Shown piece after piece: positions 35,433 to 47,289 of a stretch of DNA of 64,000 nt; within the stretch, counting starts at the first letter, position 1, and the number at the start of each line of letters is the position of its first letter. The stretch spans positions 248,001 to 312,000 of the forward strand of contig CM031559.1 of assembly GCA_018466975.1 (NCBI GenBank), written 5' to 3'. The DNA is from Sparassis latifolia (taxonomy: Eukaryota; Basidiomycota; Agaricomycetes; Polyporales; Sparassidaceae). A program made the translations under genes and the position numbers. The notes under the pieces are model-generated. The model was not told the origin of the DNA, made no database searches, and saw nothing but the letters and a program-made list of their open reading frames with translations.

Positions 35433-37567
35433 CGTTATCCCTATTCTAAGTACCATCCGCGCGAAGATGACAGGATCAATTTCATCCTTTTAACTGATCC
35501 ACACTTATCTGGATTCGCGACGTGGAATCTACTGTATTATGTACGTGCTACGTCGCATACATTGATGTTCGATGCAGCAGAATGAATCATTTTCTTCGAG
35601 TACATCCTCGCGTTTGATCTGATGTAAATCAATCGTCACATTTAACCGGCAGCACGCATAGGAATACATATAGCATGAAGGTCTTGTCTCGCGGCAACAA
35701 CTGCGCGTCACAGCGAGTGTGTTTCGTGTGTTCGAGAACAGTTTTCCGACGGTCGTAATTCAACAGTCCCATATATACCTACAATCAATCAGCAATGTCC
35801 GCATGTGCGGCCGAGCATGAGTCGGGTCGGGCACGAAACTGCAGCTCCAAGAGCGAACAGGTGGTGCTGTAATACCTTAGTCATGCAAGCGAAGAATCCA
35901 TCCGTCTATTTACGGAACCTCGCAGCAATTCCATATCAGTGCAGAGTAGTGGACGCTACAGCCAAAGAACATCATATGCGAGAGCTGAGACGTACTGAGA
36001 CTGGCGTGGCGGCTTCGGCTCTTCCCAACCAGTAACCAGTAAACACGACGCAGGCTTCTTGGCTTCTAGTAGGCACAACACAAGACGCCCGAAGAATGAA
36101 ACGACGTCTTGACGGGGACCACATTATCCGCAACGGATTGAGCAGAGATGACACGCAAGTCGAGTGGATACATTTGTTTCGAAATTACGATCTCCGTGCG
36201 GACGAGATGTGTAGTGCGATACGACCACGTACGTCAGAATGACCTCTCTCGCGGATGCAAATGCAGGACCTATCTTGCGATCGATCGGCCGCAATCGCTG
36301 CCTGCTGTGGGCGTCGATGGACATTCACGGCACCGAATTGCTTGAGTACAGCGGATGAGAATCGAGCATAGGACCGACCATATAGCATCGGTATGCTGGC
36401 AAGTATATCTGCCCTGCTGCGCCATGTTAGATAGACGGCGTCCGGGTAAGAAACCAAAGAGAACGTCTAAGAAGGTGCGCCTGAATGGCCGGGAGTGCAC
36501 TGAGACCAAAATGACAAAGATCGACGCGGTGAAATTGCTGCAATTGCATACCGAGAGAGCTGAGATACTAGACAAAAGTCGAACCTCGAGCACTACCTCT
36601 CTACAATGATACAGTGGATCTGCGCAGAGTTCTGCGGGAAGGAGACGCCGGTCGGCAAGCCCCATCCTTACCACGTGCCCCGACGGGGTGGGCCGCCGGG
36701 GCGGGCACGGGAGTCTATAGAGGAACGACTCCTTACTATCTACTAGAGGCTGGTTAACAAGCCTAGCCCGGGAGCGCAACTTTTCTACCTATCTCTTCCT
36801 GTCCAATATGCGTATCTCGCGTCCTGCAACGGCTGTATAGCCTTAGCGATAATTCATGTTCTGGCTGTCCCCCAACTCGGAGTGGCTATACGGCACATCA
36901 GTCAATAGTTCCGTATGTAATCATGACGCCTTCAAGTAAGTGCCGTTCGATCGCGTTGTCCAGTGCTGGGCAGCTTGGATGGATGCACGTATGTTGCACG
37001 GGTTGCAAAGAGACTGGGAATCTCATTCAATTTCCTGGCCATGGTCTCTTCTTTGTTTTACGGTCGTTGTCTGGAATCACGTCCCCTCTCTTTCTGAATC
37101 TCCCTTGCTGCTGGCTCGGATTTCTGGAATTGTTATGGGTTTTATCTGACTCTAAAAGTTTCGAATCAGTGAAACGTCTTTCAGAGTGCCGTATTCTGTT
37201 GTCCGCGTCACTGGCTAGGTTCAGCATCCTCGTGTCTTTGCTCGCAAGAATTGCTTGAATATTTAGACGAGCTGGCGCTGATTTTACGGGATGGTTACAA
37301 TTATATTCTCTCTTTCTTGATACTCCGTTGTTTCCAAGAAATATTGTCAGGCACGCTGACATCGTTCTGCCATCATTACTCGAGACAAAGAGTGTCGATA
37401 ATGTTTAAGCTCCTTCGTAGTTCTGAATGTCGCTTCCATGTGCATTGTTGACAAACATCTCTATTGTTCGTGAAGGCCGGAAGAGTCCGCTTCCTTTATT
37501 TCTCGGGTGGCACTCGTCTTCGATTGACATTAAGTTCATTACCTTGTCCAGCACCACCTCGAAAAGC

Positions 37568-37574
37568 TATAAAT
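37568..37574 (+). promoter_or_regulatory. Isolated TATA box with a first-exon-like segment downstream
   Basis: TATAAAT at 37568, a C/T-rich leader, ATG at 37654 (MNTLNPIHDAQTLHASH), then a GTGAGT donor at about 37707. A possible acceptor follows near 37812, but the joined frame soon stops. It looks like the 5' end of a gene whose body is lost or unrecognised. Confidence 0.35.
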
Positions 37575-39940
37575 GCGCTGCATCTGGCTTTCAATTTCCC
37601 ACTCGTCCGTCCGTCATTTGCACTCATCGTTACTTTCTCATTTTCATCCGCACATGAACACGCTCAACCCTATCCACGACGCGCAAACGCTGCACGCAAG
37701 TCACCTGTGAGTAGCTTTCTGAGTCTTGTTCCTTTCGTTGACTCATTGGCACGGTGTTTGCTGCGAGAAAATATAGTTCTGTCCTGACATTACCACCCCT
37801 ATCATACTCTAGGACTGTCAAGCATTGTGATGGACACTCCTACGGAATACACTCTCCATCGTTTCACTGAGCCCATGGCATATCAGGTCCGTTTATGGAT
37901 CTGCTGCTGTATCCGACTGCGCCACAATATTCCTCAATAGAACTCTTGGAGATGCATCGGTCGGGATTGGTCATTGTTGATGCCACTTTGGCGTGATACA
38001 GCTCACTTTATGCTACGCGAAGATCAGTGCGACAAAGAGCACCGTCGACCCTTCCATTCTCACTCCTTGTCTTGTCAGATGCTTGGTGCATCTGGCTCCT
38101 TGAATTTTCTGTGAGTCATTTGCACACAGGTGTCCACATTACTGACCCTATTTTCCTTCTCCTTTCATGGTGCGGGTGATGTGCCTTGCATAGGCCGTGT
38201 CAGAGCTCCGAATCTCACATCCCAACAGACCCAGTAGGAGCCTGAAGCTGATACGCTACCTTCAGACAGATTCACGTGGGTTCCTGCATTTCAGAACCAC
38301 CAACAGCGCTAGCACAGAGGCCCGTTGCCATGTTGCTCGTTCTCAGAGTATGCGCAACTGAATATCCGGATTGCCTCCACTCAATTCACACACTGTCAAG
38401 GAAGTGGGCAGAGGTTCCTTGGAAGCTCCTCATCAGCTCGGTGTGCGAGGCACCCTTGGCCATCCCCATGTACCTTTATCCTCCTTCGAGTGGTTGGTTT
38501 CTGCGCGTTACCCGCCGACTCGTCTTGCTTAGATGCAGAGGAGTTCGATGACATCAATATGCTCACTTTGTCGCCGCGAAGGTTGAATCTCCGACATCTG
38601 TACTCGGCGTATCCCCTCAATGTCTGGATATTTACTTACAGTGATTTGAGTTTCGAAGCCGAGGTGCCACTCCGTTCTGTCCCTCGTGACTTACGTCGAG
38701 CATGACTCCGCGCGTTGGACCCTTCCACTCCCTCGAAGCCTCGTGATGCGCGCTCAATCGTGCGCCGTTATCCACCGGATCCCCGAGTGGGAGACTCACT
38801 CACTGCTTGCTGCTTACTTCAACTGGTGCGCTAAAGCTAGACACGTCTTTCGGTGCAACCAGCTGGTTAGAACGAGAACCTTCCAACAGTACAGAGACAA
38901 CACACGTATTCATGGTGCTGAAATTGGCGTCGCGGAGCATCACGTCTTCCATATATTTATCGCCTGGAACTTCTACGGCTGGCTGTGATGATCACACCGC
39001 GAGACACACGCTGGTGACCTATCAAGGGTTCTTTGGGTGAACAGGGGGGTAGAGGGACGGTCGAGCTTTGACTACACAAGTGGAGCGCAAGCGTTGCTAG
39101 GATGGCGCCCCACAGGATATACAGCGCTGAATATTGCCATGCGAGCCGAGTGAGTACGAGCGACGAATAGATAGGTATCTCTTTGTCAGGTTAAGATTCA
39201 TGGGATTTGTGTAGTCCGTACGACTAGTATATATACTCAGGTTAGCACCGCGGAGGAGGATTCTATTATGATAGAATAGCTTGGCACGAACTCCACGTCT
39301 ACAGCGACATGATCAGATAGAGGCGCACATTCAATAGGTTTATCTCTCCAATGCTGATATTCTGCATATTTTCTTGGCGTTCTCGTCGAGCTGGTTGCTC
39401 ACTGGAGTCGGCGCGAGTCAAAACTTGAATCCTCAGGGTCGCTACGCCGGTGGGCTCTCGTACAGAAACGATACAGATATCGTTTGAAATATTGAAGTAA
39501 AAGGGGAGAAAATTTAGAATGGAGAAAGATTCCAACGAGCAGGAGAGCAGTCTGAGTCATTTTATAACTAGGGAAGGACCAAAATGAGGATTCGAGATTG
39601 AAGCAATCGATAGTCTGTTCGTGACCGCGTCTCTGTAGACAATCTGTGAAAATTAAGTTGCTTGACAAGCCTTCCGCTCTGCGCGAAGAGCCTGCAGAAT
39701 CTGATAGTGAACATGGACCTTCTCTCCCTACAAAGGCGACAAGGACCTTCATCAATCCGTTTGCGGAGACACCAGCTGGGTTTACGATCCAGTCTGTGGT
39801 TGGTCGGATCATTGTCATTCCTTCCACGCACGCAGCCATCGACGGAACATACATTCAGGCACTACCGTACAAGATCCCTACTGTAACAACTTCGGTGAAC
39901 TGGACAAGCGACGCCTTCGTACGTGACGAAACTCGAGGTT

Positions 39941-42114
39941 TCAGTGAGATTGAGCCAGAATCAACGCCTTCGCCTTCTCCGATCTTGGGACCATTACACA
40001 CTTGAACGGTTCCGGTTGGCTACGCGAGTAAGAAGTCAGTGCATTCAATGACGAGGTAGTAGCCCACCTTGTAATGTTCTCCGTGAACGCTATGTCCGGA
40101 ACAATTTTCTCGCCATCCGCACCAACCGCGTTAGTGATCTCAAACGCAGCGAGTATGTTTGTCATCGCGAGCCATGCCGTGCTTTCAGCGAGATGACGCC
40201 CAGGACAAACCCTGCACGTGTCCGAGAAAGCATCATCCACATCCGCTCAACCGATTCTGTGAGTAAGCATGGAGAACTCACCGTCGACCAAACCCAAATG
40301 ACGTGTTGAAATGTGTCTCCCCATATCCAGCCGGTTCAGGCAAGAACCTGTCCGGATAAAACCTATCCGGATCACGGTAGATCTTCTCGTCTCGATTGAT
40401 TGCCCTGCGATGTGGGAGTCAACCATGCTGCATCACTCCTTCAAAACACAGTGCTTACGTGACATTCGGAATCACGAGCGATCCCTTTGGTATGAACATG
40501 CCGTCGTATATGTCGTCTTGAATCGTGCGATGAGCAATGCCTGCAGGAACGAGCGTCAGGACTGCGGTACGCCAAGATCGGCCTGAGCTCATCGATGCTG
40601 ACCGAGGGGAAAGACAGGATGCCACCTACGCAATGTCAGCATCCATTTCGCCGTGCCAGAGGTGGTACTGCTCACCGTGAGACCTCCTGCAAGACACATT
40701 CTAGATACGGTAGGTCTGCGCGGTCGCTGAAGTCCGGGAGCCTTTCAGAGCCGATAACGCGGTCAATCTCTTCGCGCGCCTTCCGTTGGGCGTCAGGGAA
40801 GAGTAGCACTGCGTAAACGAACGAGAGGAGGTTGGACCACGTCTATAACTTATGTCAATACGTAAGGGATCATGCAAATACTAAGACCGACCGTGTCGAA
40901 GCCGCCTATAGACAGAAGACGTGACAAAGGACCGTGCATAGTGAGTGCTAAGCGTACCTATGAGTAGCATAGCCGCAGTTGTTTTGATATATTGTACGTT
41001 CTCGTCACTGAGGTCCCCTGCTTGACTACATCGCTCTAGATGAGAAGAGGTGTACGACCGCCGAGCTGTCCCAGCATTCTGAAAGCTTGTCAATATGTGG
41101 CGAAACAGACAATGTCCAGAAAGCACCATCTGCGCCCGTACAGCATCGAATGGAACGTCGTACATCCTTGAGACCGCAGGGCGCCACTTTCTAACAGCCG
41201 CAGTAAACGAAGAACAGCCGGGAATCCAGGGCGGGATATGTTGCACTGTCAATTTAATCATTACAAATAACATGCAACGAGATGAGGACATTGGCCTACG
41301 AAGTGGTAATAGATCGAGCAGAGACGTCCCCGCAGCCCCGGCTTCCACCGCATGTGTCGCGTCCTCACCGATCTTAATGTATTCGTCATCGTTGGAGAGC
41401 ACCTGGTGGCCGTACGCGAGTTCCATGATAATCCCCGCAGCAAGTCTGAAATTTGACATAAATCCGTGGAACTTGAGATAAGTAACAGATACAATACCGT
41501 TCAATGGCTAATCCAGAATTCTCGGATGATGTCAGTATGTTCTTGAGCATCAATCCCACTTCTCGTAGTTGCATGTCCTGATGAGCGATGCAGCTTTTGG
41601 CTAACAGCGGTTCTTGCAACATCCGCCTCTGCCGGCGCCACTGCGCGCCGTATCGCAACAGCGCTGTCACACTTCCCAATCCCATCCTGGTCAAATTGTT
41701 AGTATAGAGTACCAATGCGGATCAAACGGACTGATAGTCACAAGGAGTATGTCGTGCAGTCTGCTCGATCGCTGTAGATGGCACTCCTCTTCTCCAGGAG
41801 ATCAGTTACGGTTTGGAAGCTATTGAGCACCACTATTGGCTTCCCCAGGACTTTGAGATAAAATATGTTTCCTGTTGGATCGCTCTGCTTGAGCGAGGAA
41901 CTAGACCACGAAAAGAATTCAATTACTGACCGTACTCTGCAGCCCATTTTCGGAACACGTCGATCTGGTGAACTGCGGGGAAGATACGTGTATGACCAAT
42001 CAAAGGTTCGGCAGGTGGGCCAGGCGGGAGAGGAGGTGTGAGTCGCCTCCTACGGGAGTATAGCAAGAGGGGTAAAATACAGCCGATAAGTAGACACAAT
42101 GTCAAGGTAGACAT
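39941..42114 (-). CDS. Cytochrome P450 monooxygenase
   Basis: ER-anchored haem-thiolate monooxygenase. ATG 42114 gives a membrane anchor (LTLCLLIGCILPLLLYS) and a PPLPPGPPAEPLIGH proline hinge. Joined exons give NIFYLKVLGKPIVVLNSFQ, YGAQWRRQRRM (C-helix WxxxR), an I-helix ending IGGFDTTWSNLLSF, DLPYLECVLQEVSRWHP (ExxR), FPLGIAHRTIQDDIYDGMF, AINRDEKIYRDPDRFYPDRF (PERF-like) and the haem loop FGFGRR/VCPGRHLAES, split by an intron near 40210-40280. The end is FKCVMVPRSEK and the stop is at 39941. About twelve short introns, all GT-AG, keep one frame. All signature residues are present, so it should be functional. The substrate is unknown; basidiomycete P450s of this type act in xenobiotic or secondary metabolism. 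TATATAA lies 40 nt upstream. Confidence 0.9.
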
Positions 42115-42152
42115 GGCGAAGGGTTAGGGAGTGAGACATCTGCAAGAGACAG

Positions 42153-42159
42153 TTATATA
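42153..42159 (-). promoter_or_regulatory. TATA box of the P450 gene
   Basis: TATATAA on the minus strand, about 40 nt before ATG 42114. Confidence 0.5.
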
Positions 42160-44183
42160 GGTGTCAGTGTCGTCGTCATCTGATGAGATATGGTGCGTAT
42201 CTGAACTGTTTGGGGGTAGTGGGGTTAAGGAGATTGATAGGGAGCATGTGTGTCATTCAGGTGCTAAGGCCGCTGAAAATTTGCCACTGCGGACGTACCA
42301 GGTGATCGAGAAGCCTGTCAAGCAATGTACGCGTGAGACGAGCTAGGCAAAATGGAGCAAAAAGGGGGGATAACACACAACTCGCCATAGTTCCAGGTTA
42401 GAAGAGATGAGAACTAGGTCTCCATGGATGGCTTTTATTGAATGGACAGATTCATGCAGCTTTGAATTCGTCCTAAGAGTAGATACGGTTAATGGGACAG
42501 AGACAGAAATCGCAGAGGACGGATGGATTCTCGCATTAGCTGCATTCTTTTAGTACATTTACTGCAATGCAGCCTCTAAGGGAATAATATCCAGCGGGGC
42601 CAACATATTGTCGCCTTAATATTCCCTACATATCCATACCCAGGAATGCATTCACCCAGTCGATATTTCAACTGTCCGCATCCGCTGGACTTAGGAACAA
42701 ACTTCATGCGCATCCTCATGGTACACCACTTCCGATGATTGACGCACCAAGCTGAGACTTAGCTAACCATCAATAGACAACTGGTGCCAGGCTGCTTTTC
42801 GAGTCATTCCAGAAGATCCAAGGAAGAGCTGAGGCTACGAGCGAGCACGGCGGATAGCGGATAACCTGCCCTGAATTACTGACCGGTATGTTCACAGAGG
42901 AATCGAAAAGCCTTGACGTACGCCATTATGTCTCTGGCATGATCTTCTCGCTTGCAAAAGTATTTGGTGATCGCTAAGATTTGCATTACAGAGAAAATCC
43001 ACTCTTCTCCAAGATTTGACCACCGCAGACGCTGGAAAAGGATACTCACGATCACCATCATTGAAATGACACGCAGTAGAGCGTGGGAGGTGTGTCTATT
43101 AGGGGGGCCGTTGTGGCTGTTTGAAAGAATGTCTAGAAAATGCGCGTCAAGAGTTGCCAACCCTCACAATATTGTCACGCAGAGTCACCTAACGCATCCG
43201 GTCACATCGGGAGAGCGACCGTGGGAACCCCGAAGAAGTCGTGGAGATGCGACACCGGAGACAGTGTGCAATATCGCATCTGCGGACATTGTGGGAAAAT
43301 TCTGCCTTACATTGTACATGTATGACCGGCTCTTGTTGCCTGCGGAAATTTTGCCTTACATCCTTTCTCAGCCAATCAGATCGCGAGAATAAGCATGTTT
43401 ACAAAAATGTACAACTGTCTGACATTCTACCATATATGTACAATGTTAGATGGGATATTTGCACAATATTAGATGTCCAGATATAGCTCGCCATCTCCGG
43501 GCGAGGAGGAATGACAGACGATCTGTGTATTGGCCTATGTGAATGGGATCTCTTCGGTGCAACCTTGCTCAAAATGCCTCATGATTCCGAGTCGACTGTT
43601 ATCTACCATTCATTCTTAGCACTGCTGCCAGACGTGCATTTGTGCATGTGGTCCATGCCTTACTAACTGAAAGAAACCCACATCTGCTCTGAAACATCAG
43701 TGGCGAGTGATGTTTTACTCTGGTCCTTTGCCACTCTGGCTGAAGCGGCAGGGGTTCTATCAGATTCACGTACTCACATGCCCAGTGAAAAATGCATATT
43801 CCAAGAATGAACCAAGATGCACCAGATCACGGCACGACTTGGACTATCGCAGGAGGTCAAACCAGATCTCACCTGGTCGAACACGTATGAGAGATCCTGT
43901 GATTTAACGTGTCGATCCTGTACTATGTCCCGTCTGAATTACACTTTGCTCGATGTAAGGCCGCCATCTGTCGAATTTTGCCTGCACACATGTCTCGATT
44001 AGCTATATACCATACATTGTACTTGTGCCCAGTGTACTTGCACTTAGATCATCTCTTTGCACCCACGCCGAGCTCATCGTGTGACAGAGACTGTGACATG
44101 GACGCATCACCATACTCACTACTATGTCTGCGCTCTTGTCCTCCTGCATCGAGTCGCTCTGACCTCCAGAGCATGATGCTTGT
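42160..44183. other. Intergenic, no gene recognised
   Basis: About 2 kb. A degenerate direct repeat with the core TTGCCTTACAT occurs at 43295-43375. ORFs are short and unassigned. Confidence 0.45.
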
Positions 44184-44735
44184 TATACCGGCTGATCACT
44201 CTCACTCAAGCTCATCCAACAGCTCCATGAGAGCATCCACCCCTCGCTTACTAAAGACACCACCGCGGGCGAAGACGATGCAGCGGGAAGCTCGAGCTCC
44301 AAGAAGCCCATCGTCAAGGTACTGCTGAAAGCGCGCACACTGCGTGAGATCAAGCTCGAGATGCCGATTGAATATGCAGCTGGGGACACCGTCGAGAAGT
44401 GGCTCAACAGCCTTCTCTGCCTCGATGTGACGGTCATGCCGCACTCGAGCACACACAGCTGCCCGCACCCACACAGTGTGAATTGTTCTACATCTCATTC
44501 CCTGTCTAATCTCGCAGCATTTCCAGAAGAACAAGTTCACAGTGCTTTCTGGTGCACGCATGGTGCGCATTGTGACACATCCAGACTATGTGAATGTGCG
44601 TTCGTCTTCCTGACGGTAATCCTCTGATGTGTCCGCTGACTGTAGAGGCGACAGATGGGGTATGGCGCGCGTGCACTGCAGGCTTTGAATTCCTTCTACA
44701 GTAGAGAATACTTCAACCTGGACGAGGTGTCAAAT
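44184..44735 (+). pseudogene. Fragment of NAT10/KRE33 (rRNA/tRNA cytidine acetyltransferase)
   Basis: The intact protein acetylates cytidine in 18S rRNA and tRNA in the nucleolus. Here only pieces remain, in order: SLSLKLIQQLHESIHPSL, KARTLREIKLEMPIEYAAGD, TVEKWLNSLLCLDV (44380-44430), a displaced QCELFYI (near 44480), then LIPCLISQHFQKNKFTVLSG, ARMVRIVTHPDYVN (44515-44590), a GT-AG intron, and MGYGARALQALNSFYSREYF with NLDEV (44655-44729). The order matches the protein, but the segment between CELFYI and LIPCLIS is missing, the frame shifts twice, and TGA (44193-44195) stands where the family has Arg before SLSLK. Homology ends within about 10 nt of the copia start, so the retroelement probably inserted into an already broken copy. 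Confidence 0.8.
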
Positions 44736-44739
44736 CTGG

Positions 44740-45275
44740 TGTTAGATTAGATAATCCATCAGTCTCTTAAGTGTCTAGACTCAAAGCAATGCAAGATGCT
44801 ATACACCTAGATACCTATTGATCAGGCTGCGCCATGCACTGCTATGTAGAAGCTATGCATAGCTATGCCTGCCTATGTTCATAGCCACAATCCTGTGTTA
44901 CTCACAGGTTTGTATAGCCACACTCTAGGTAGATATAAACCCCCTAGAGTCCACTCTGAGTCCCCAGTGACTCACTTCTGGACTCTAGGTGAGTAGAGTA
45001 CTTTGTTCTTAATATTATTCAGTGACTCACTTCTGGACTCTAGCTGTGTTGCCCAACTCTTCTGTCCTGTTATTTGAGTCCCCTACAAAGTCTGCATATT
45101 GCGACTTTATTAGGTTATGAGCCCCACGCTCTAGCCCCTTTGCTGTTGCTTTGTCTTGGTCACTTTTCTGTGCCTTTCTTGTCCTTATAGTGTGCTGCAT
45201 ATCCTTTATTTACAAAGACATCAACTGTTGGGTCTGTGCACTTCAGTGGGCCAGCCTTGGACCTTCTTGGGAACA
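44740..45275 (+). repeat. Probable 5' LTR of the copia element
   Basis: Starts TGTTAG, has TATAAA at 44934-44939 and two 24-nt direct repeats (44965-44988 and 45020-45043, core ACTCACTTCTGGACTC), and may end at GGAACA (45275), followed by TCCTGGTAATC as a possible primer-binding site. With no second LTR in the window the 3' border is a guess. Confidence 0.4.
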
Positions 45276-45444
45276 TCCTGGTAATCATCCCAGTGACCTG
45301 AGCAGTTGTACAACTGGGTGTTTAGTAAATACTTACTGGTTACAATTACTATACCTCCTTTCCTGCACACACTCCTGAGGACTGTCCTGCACTTTTTCAA
45401 GCACCAGACATAATCACACACATCCCTTTACCCCTTTCCACATC

Positions 45445-46365
45445 ATGTCTTCCACCTCTACCCACACTCCCAACTTTGCCAAGCTCAATGACTCTAATTA
45501 CCCTACTTGGAGCGGTGAAATGGCTGCCTGGTTGCGCTCTGCAAACCTTTGGAAACTTGTCAATGGCAAGCTTTCACAGCCAAAGCTCTCTGGATCATCT
45601 ACAGCAGCTGAGCAAACCAAGCTAGACACTTGGGAGGCCAATGCAGAGAAAGCAGCTGGTCAAATCTATTTGATGGTGGAACCAGATCAGCGCACTCACT
45701 TTGCTGGTGTGGTGGATGACCCTATCAAAATGTGGGAACAGCTTGCAGCTGTTCATCTGCAGAAGAAACCTGGAGCGCATTTCAATGCTTATGATGATGT
45801 CTTCTCCATCAGAAAGCAACCAGAGGAATCACTTCAAGGGCTTGCCAATAAGGTCAATGCTGCCATGCAGCGTGTTAAAGACCTTCGCCCCAATGACTTT
45901 GATCTGACAAAGCTGGATAAAGAGTTAACCTCCATGGCTATGATTTGTGCTCTTCCTGTGGAGGAATATGGCGCTTTCACCTCTGCACTGCTTCAGCGTG
46001 ATATCCTAAGCAAAGATGTTGTCACCCAGGCTTTTGTCACAGAGGAAATCAATCATCATTATCGCACCACTTCCTCTCCCAAAGCAGATCAAGCACTCAT
46101 CACTGCTTCCTCCTCACAGCTCACCTGCAATTTTTGTGAGGGCAAAGGACACACACAGTCCAATTGCTATGCTTTCCAGAATGCTATAAAGAAAGCCAAG
46201 GAAAATCGCAAAGACCGCCGCTCTAAGTATGGAAACAAGGCAAATGCTACTGCTGCTGCTGCTGCCACCCAGAATACCACTCAGGTTGACCCTACCACTG
46301 TCACAGAGTCTGCTGGCAAAGCAAGTCTCTCTGACCCACTTCAGCTTGATGCTGACTTTGACTGA
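45445..46365 (+). CDS. gag: Copia gag polyprotein
   Basis: 306 residues from ATG 45445. The start SSTSTHTPNFAKLNDSNYPT and WSGEMAAWLRSANLW is the usual copia gag/UBN2 opening. A helical capsid-like region follows (PEESLQGLANKVNAAMQRV), then the zinc knuckle CNFCEGKGHTQSNC (CCHC, residues about 231-244). The frame ends at TGA 46363-46365 in DFD*NAD, where copia proteins have Trp before the protease, so this stop is probably a TGG to TGA mutation in what was one gag-pol frame. The product would package the element RNA into cytoplasmic particles. Confidence 0.88.
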   Translation: MSSTSTHTPNFAKLNDSNYPTWSGEMAAWLRSANLWKLVNGKLSQPKLSGSSTAAEQTKLDTWEANAEKAAGQIYLMVEPDQRTHFAGVVDDPIKMWEQLAAVHLQKKPGAHFNAYDDVFSIRKQPEESLQGLANKVNAAMQRVKDLRPNDFDLTKLDKELTSMAMICALPVEEYGAFTSALLQRDILSKDVVTQAFVTEEINHHYRTTSSPKADQALITASSSQLTCNFCEGKGHTQSNCYAFQNAIKKAKENRKDRRSKYGNKANATAAAAATQNTTQVDPTTVTESAGKASLSDPLQLDADFD

Positions 46366-47163
46366 AATGCAGACACAGATGCCACTTCTCATATGACACC
46401 TCATCACCACTGGCTTAGAAATTACAAGCCTTTGGTCATTCCAATCAAACTCGCTGATAACACCATTGTCATGTCTGCTGGGGTGGGAACAGTTGTATTT
46501 AATCCAGTGATTGCAGGGAAAGCAGTCAGGCCTGTGGAATTCACTAGGATGCTGCATGTCCCAAGGCTCAGGAACAATCTCCTCTCTTGTCTGTATTTAG
46601 TTCATCAGAAAGGCTTCAGAATTCACATAGAGTCCAAGTTCATGACCTTCCTTCACTCTCGTCAGACTCTATTTGTTGCCTCTATCACAGAGAACTACAC
46701 TGCCTTTCTTGATGGAACTGTACAATCAGCTCCAGAGTCTGCACAGGCTATAACCACAGTCCCTCTTGATTTAAATCTCTGGCATCGTCGCTTTGCTCAT
46801 CACAACTATGCCGATGTTCAAAAGATGATTAGAGAGGAGCTAGTGACTGGTCTTATGCTGGATTCAAAGCAGCAGCCTGACCCCATTTGCGAACCATGTC
46901 TGGCCAGTAAAATGCATGCCAATCCCTTCCCTACATCGGACAGTCATGCCTCCAAACCCCTAGAATTAATTCACACAGATGTCCATGGACCTCTGCCTGT
47001 GCGTACACACTCAGGATATTGGTACTGGATCACCTTCATAGATGATTACAGCCGATTCAGGGTTGTGCTATTGCTAAAGGCTAAGAGTGAAGCCTTTGAT
47101 GCTTTCAAGTAGTATAAAGCTTATGCTGAAAATCTGTTTGAAGCAAAAATCAAGGCTGTCCAG
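46366..47163 (+). pseudogene. pol: Copia pol, 5' half: protease and N-terminal integrase
   Basis: Continues the gag frame. The protease motif reads NADTDATSHM where copia has D-S/T-G-A, so Gly is replaced by Asp and activity is doubtful. The integrase zinc domain follows (LWHRRFAHHNY with C-x2-C in CEPCLASK), then the first catalytic Asp in HTDVHGPL (near 46975) and FIDDYSRFRVV. TAG at 47110-47112 interrupts AFK*YKAYAE, probably from CAG (Gln). The frame is cut after IKAVQ at 47163 by the foldback element and resumes as DDKGGEY at 61430. Confidence 0.88.
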
Positions 47164-47289
47164 GCAGCCCATTCAGTTATGTTTGTGAACTGGACTCCCA
47201 TTTACCCTGACATTGTCATAAACTGGACAGCCAGCGGACGTCGGCCCATCGGTCTGTGTAAGGAGTTGTAAGTGATCGGCTCATGGCGA

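Larger units (their letters stand above)
30336..39940. other. 9.6-kb region with no recognised gene
   Basis: I searched both strands for joined exons of known families and found none. Items seen: the minisatellite at 35253-35432; a TATA box and first-exon-like segment at 37568-37707 with no recognisable continuation; a TATA-like ATATATAAG near 33537; and a minus-strand frame at 33790-34100 with hydrophobic coding-like stretches (SYVAYFLSIFSHAAGASLG) that I cannot assign. The remaining ORFs are short and overlap on opposite strands. Decayed genes may be present. Confidence 0.4.

Noticed and set aside
36270..36779. 169-residue minus-strand ORF
   Set aside because: Composition is Arg/Ser/Cys-rich without motif or splice context, and an equally plausible plus-strand ORF overlaps it.
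39646..40005. 119-residue plus-strand ORF with coding-like composition
   Set aside because: Its last part is antisense to the P450 C-terminus, no family is recognised, and no promoter is seen.
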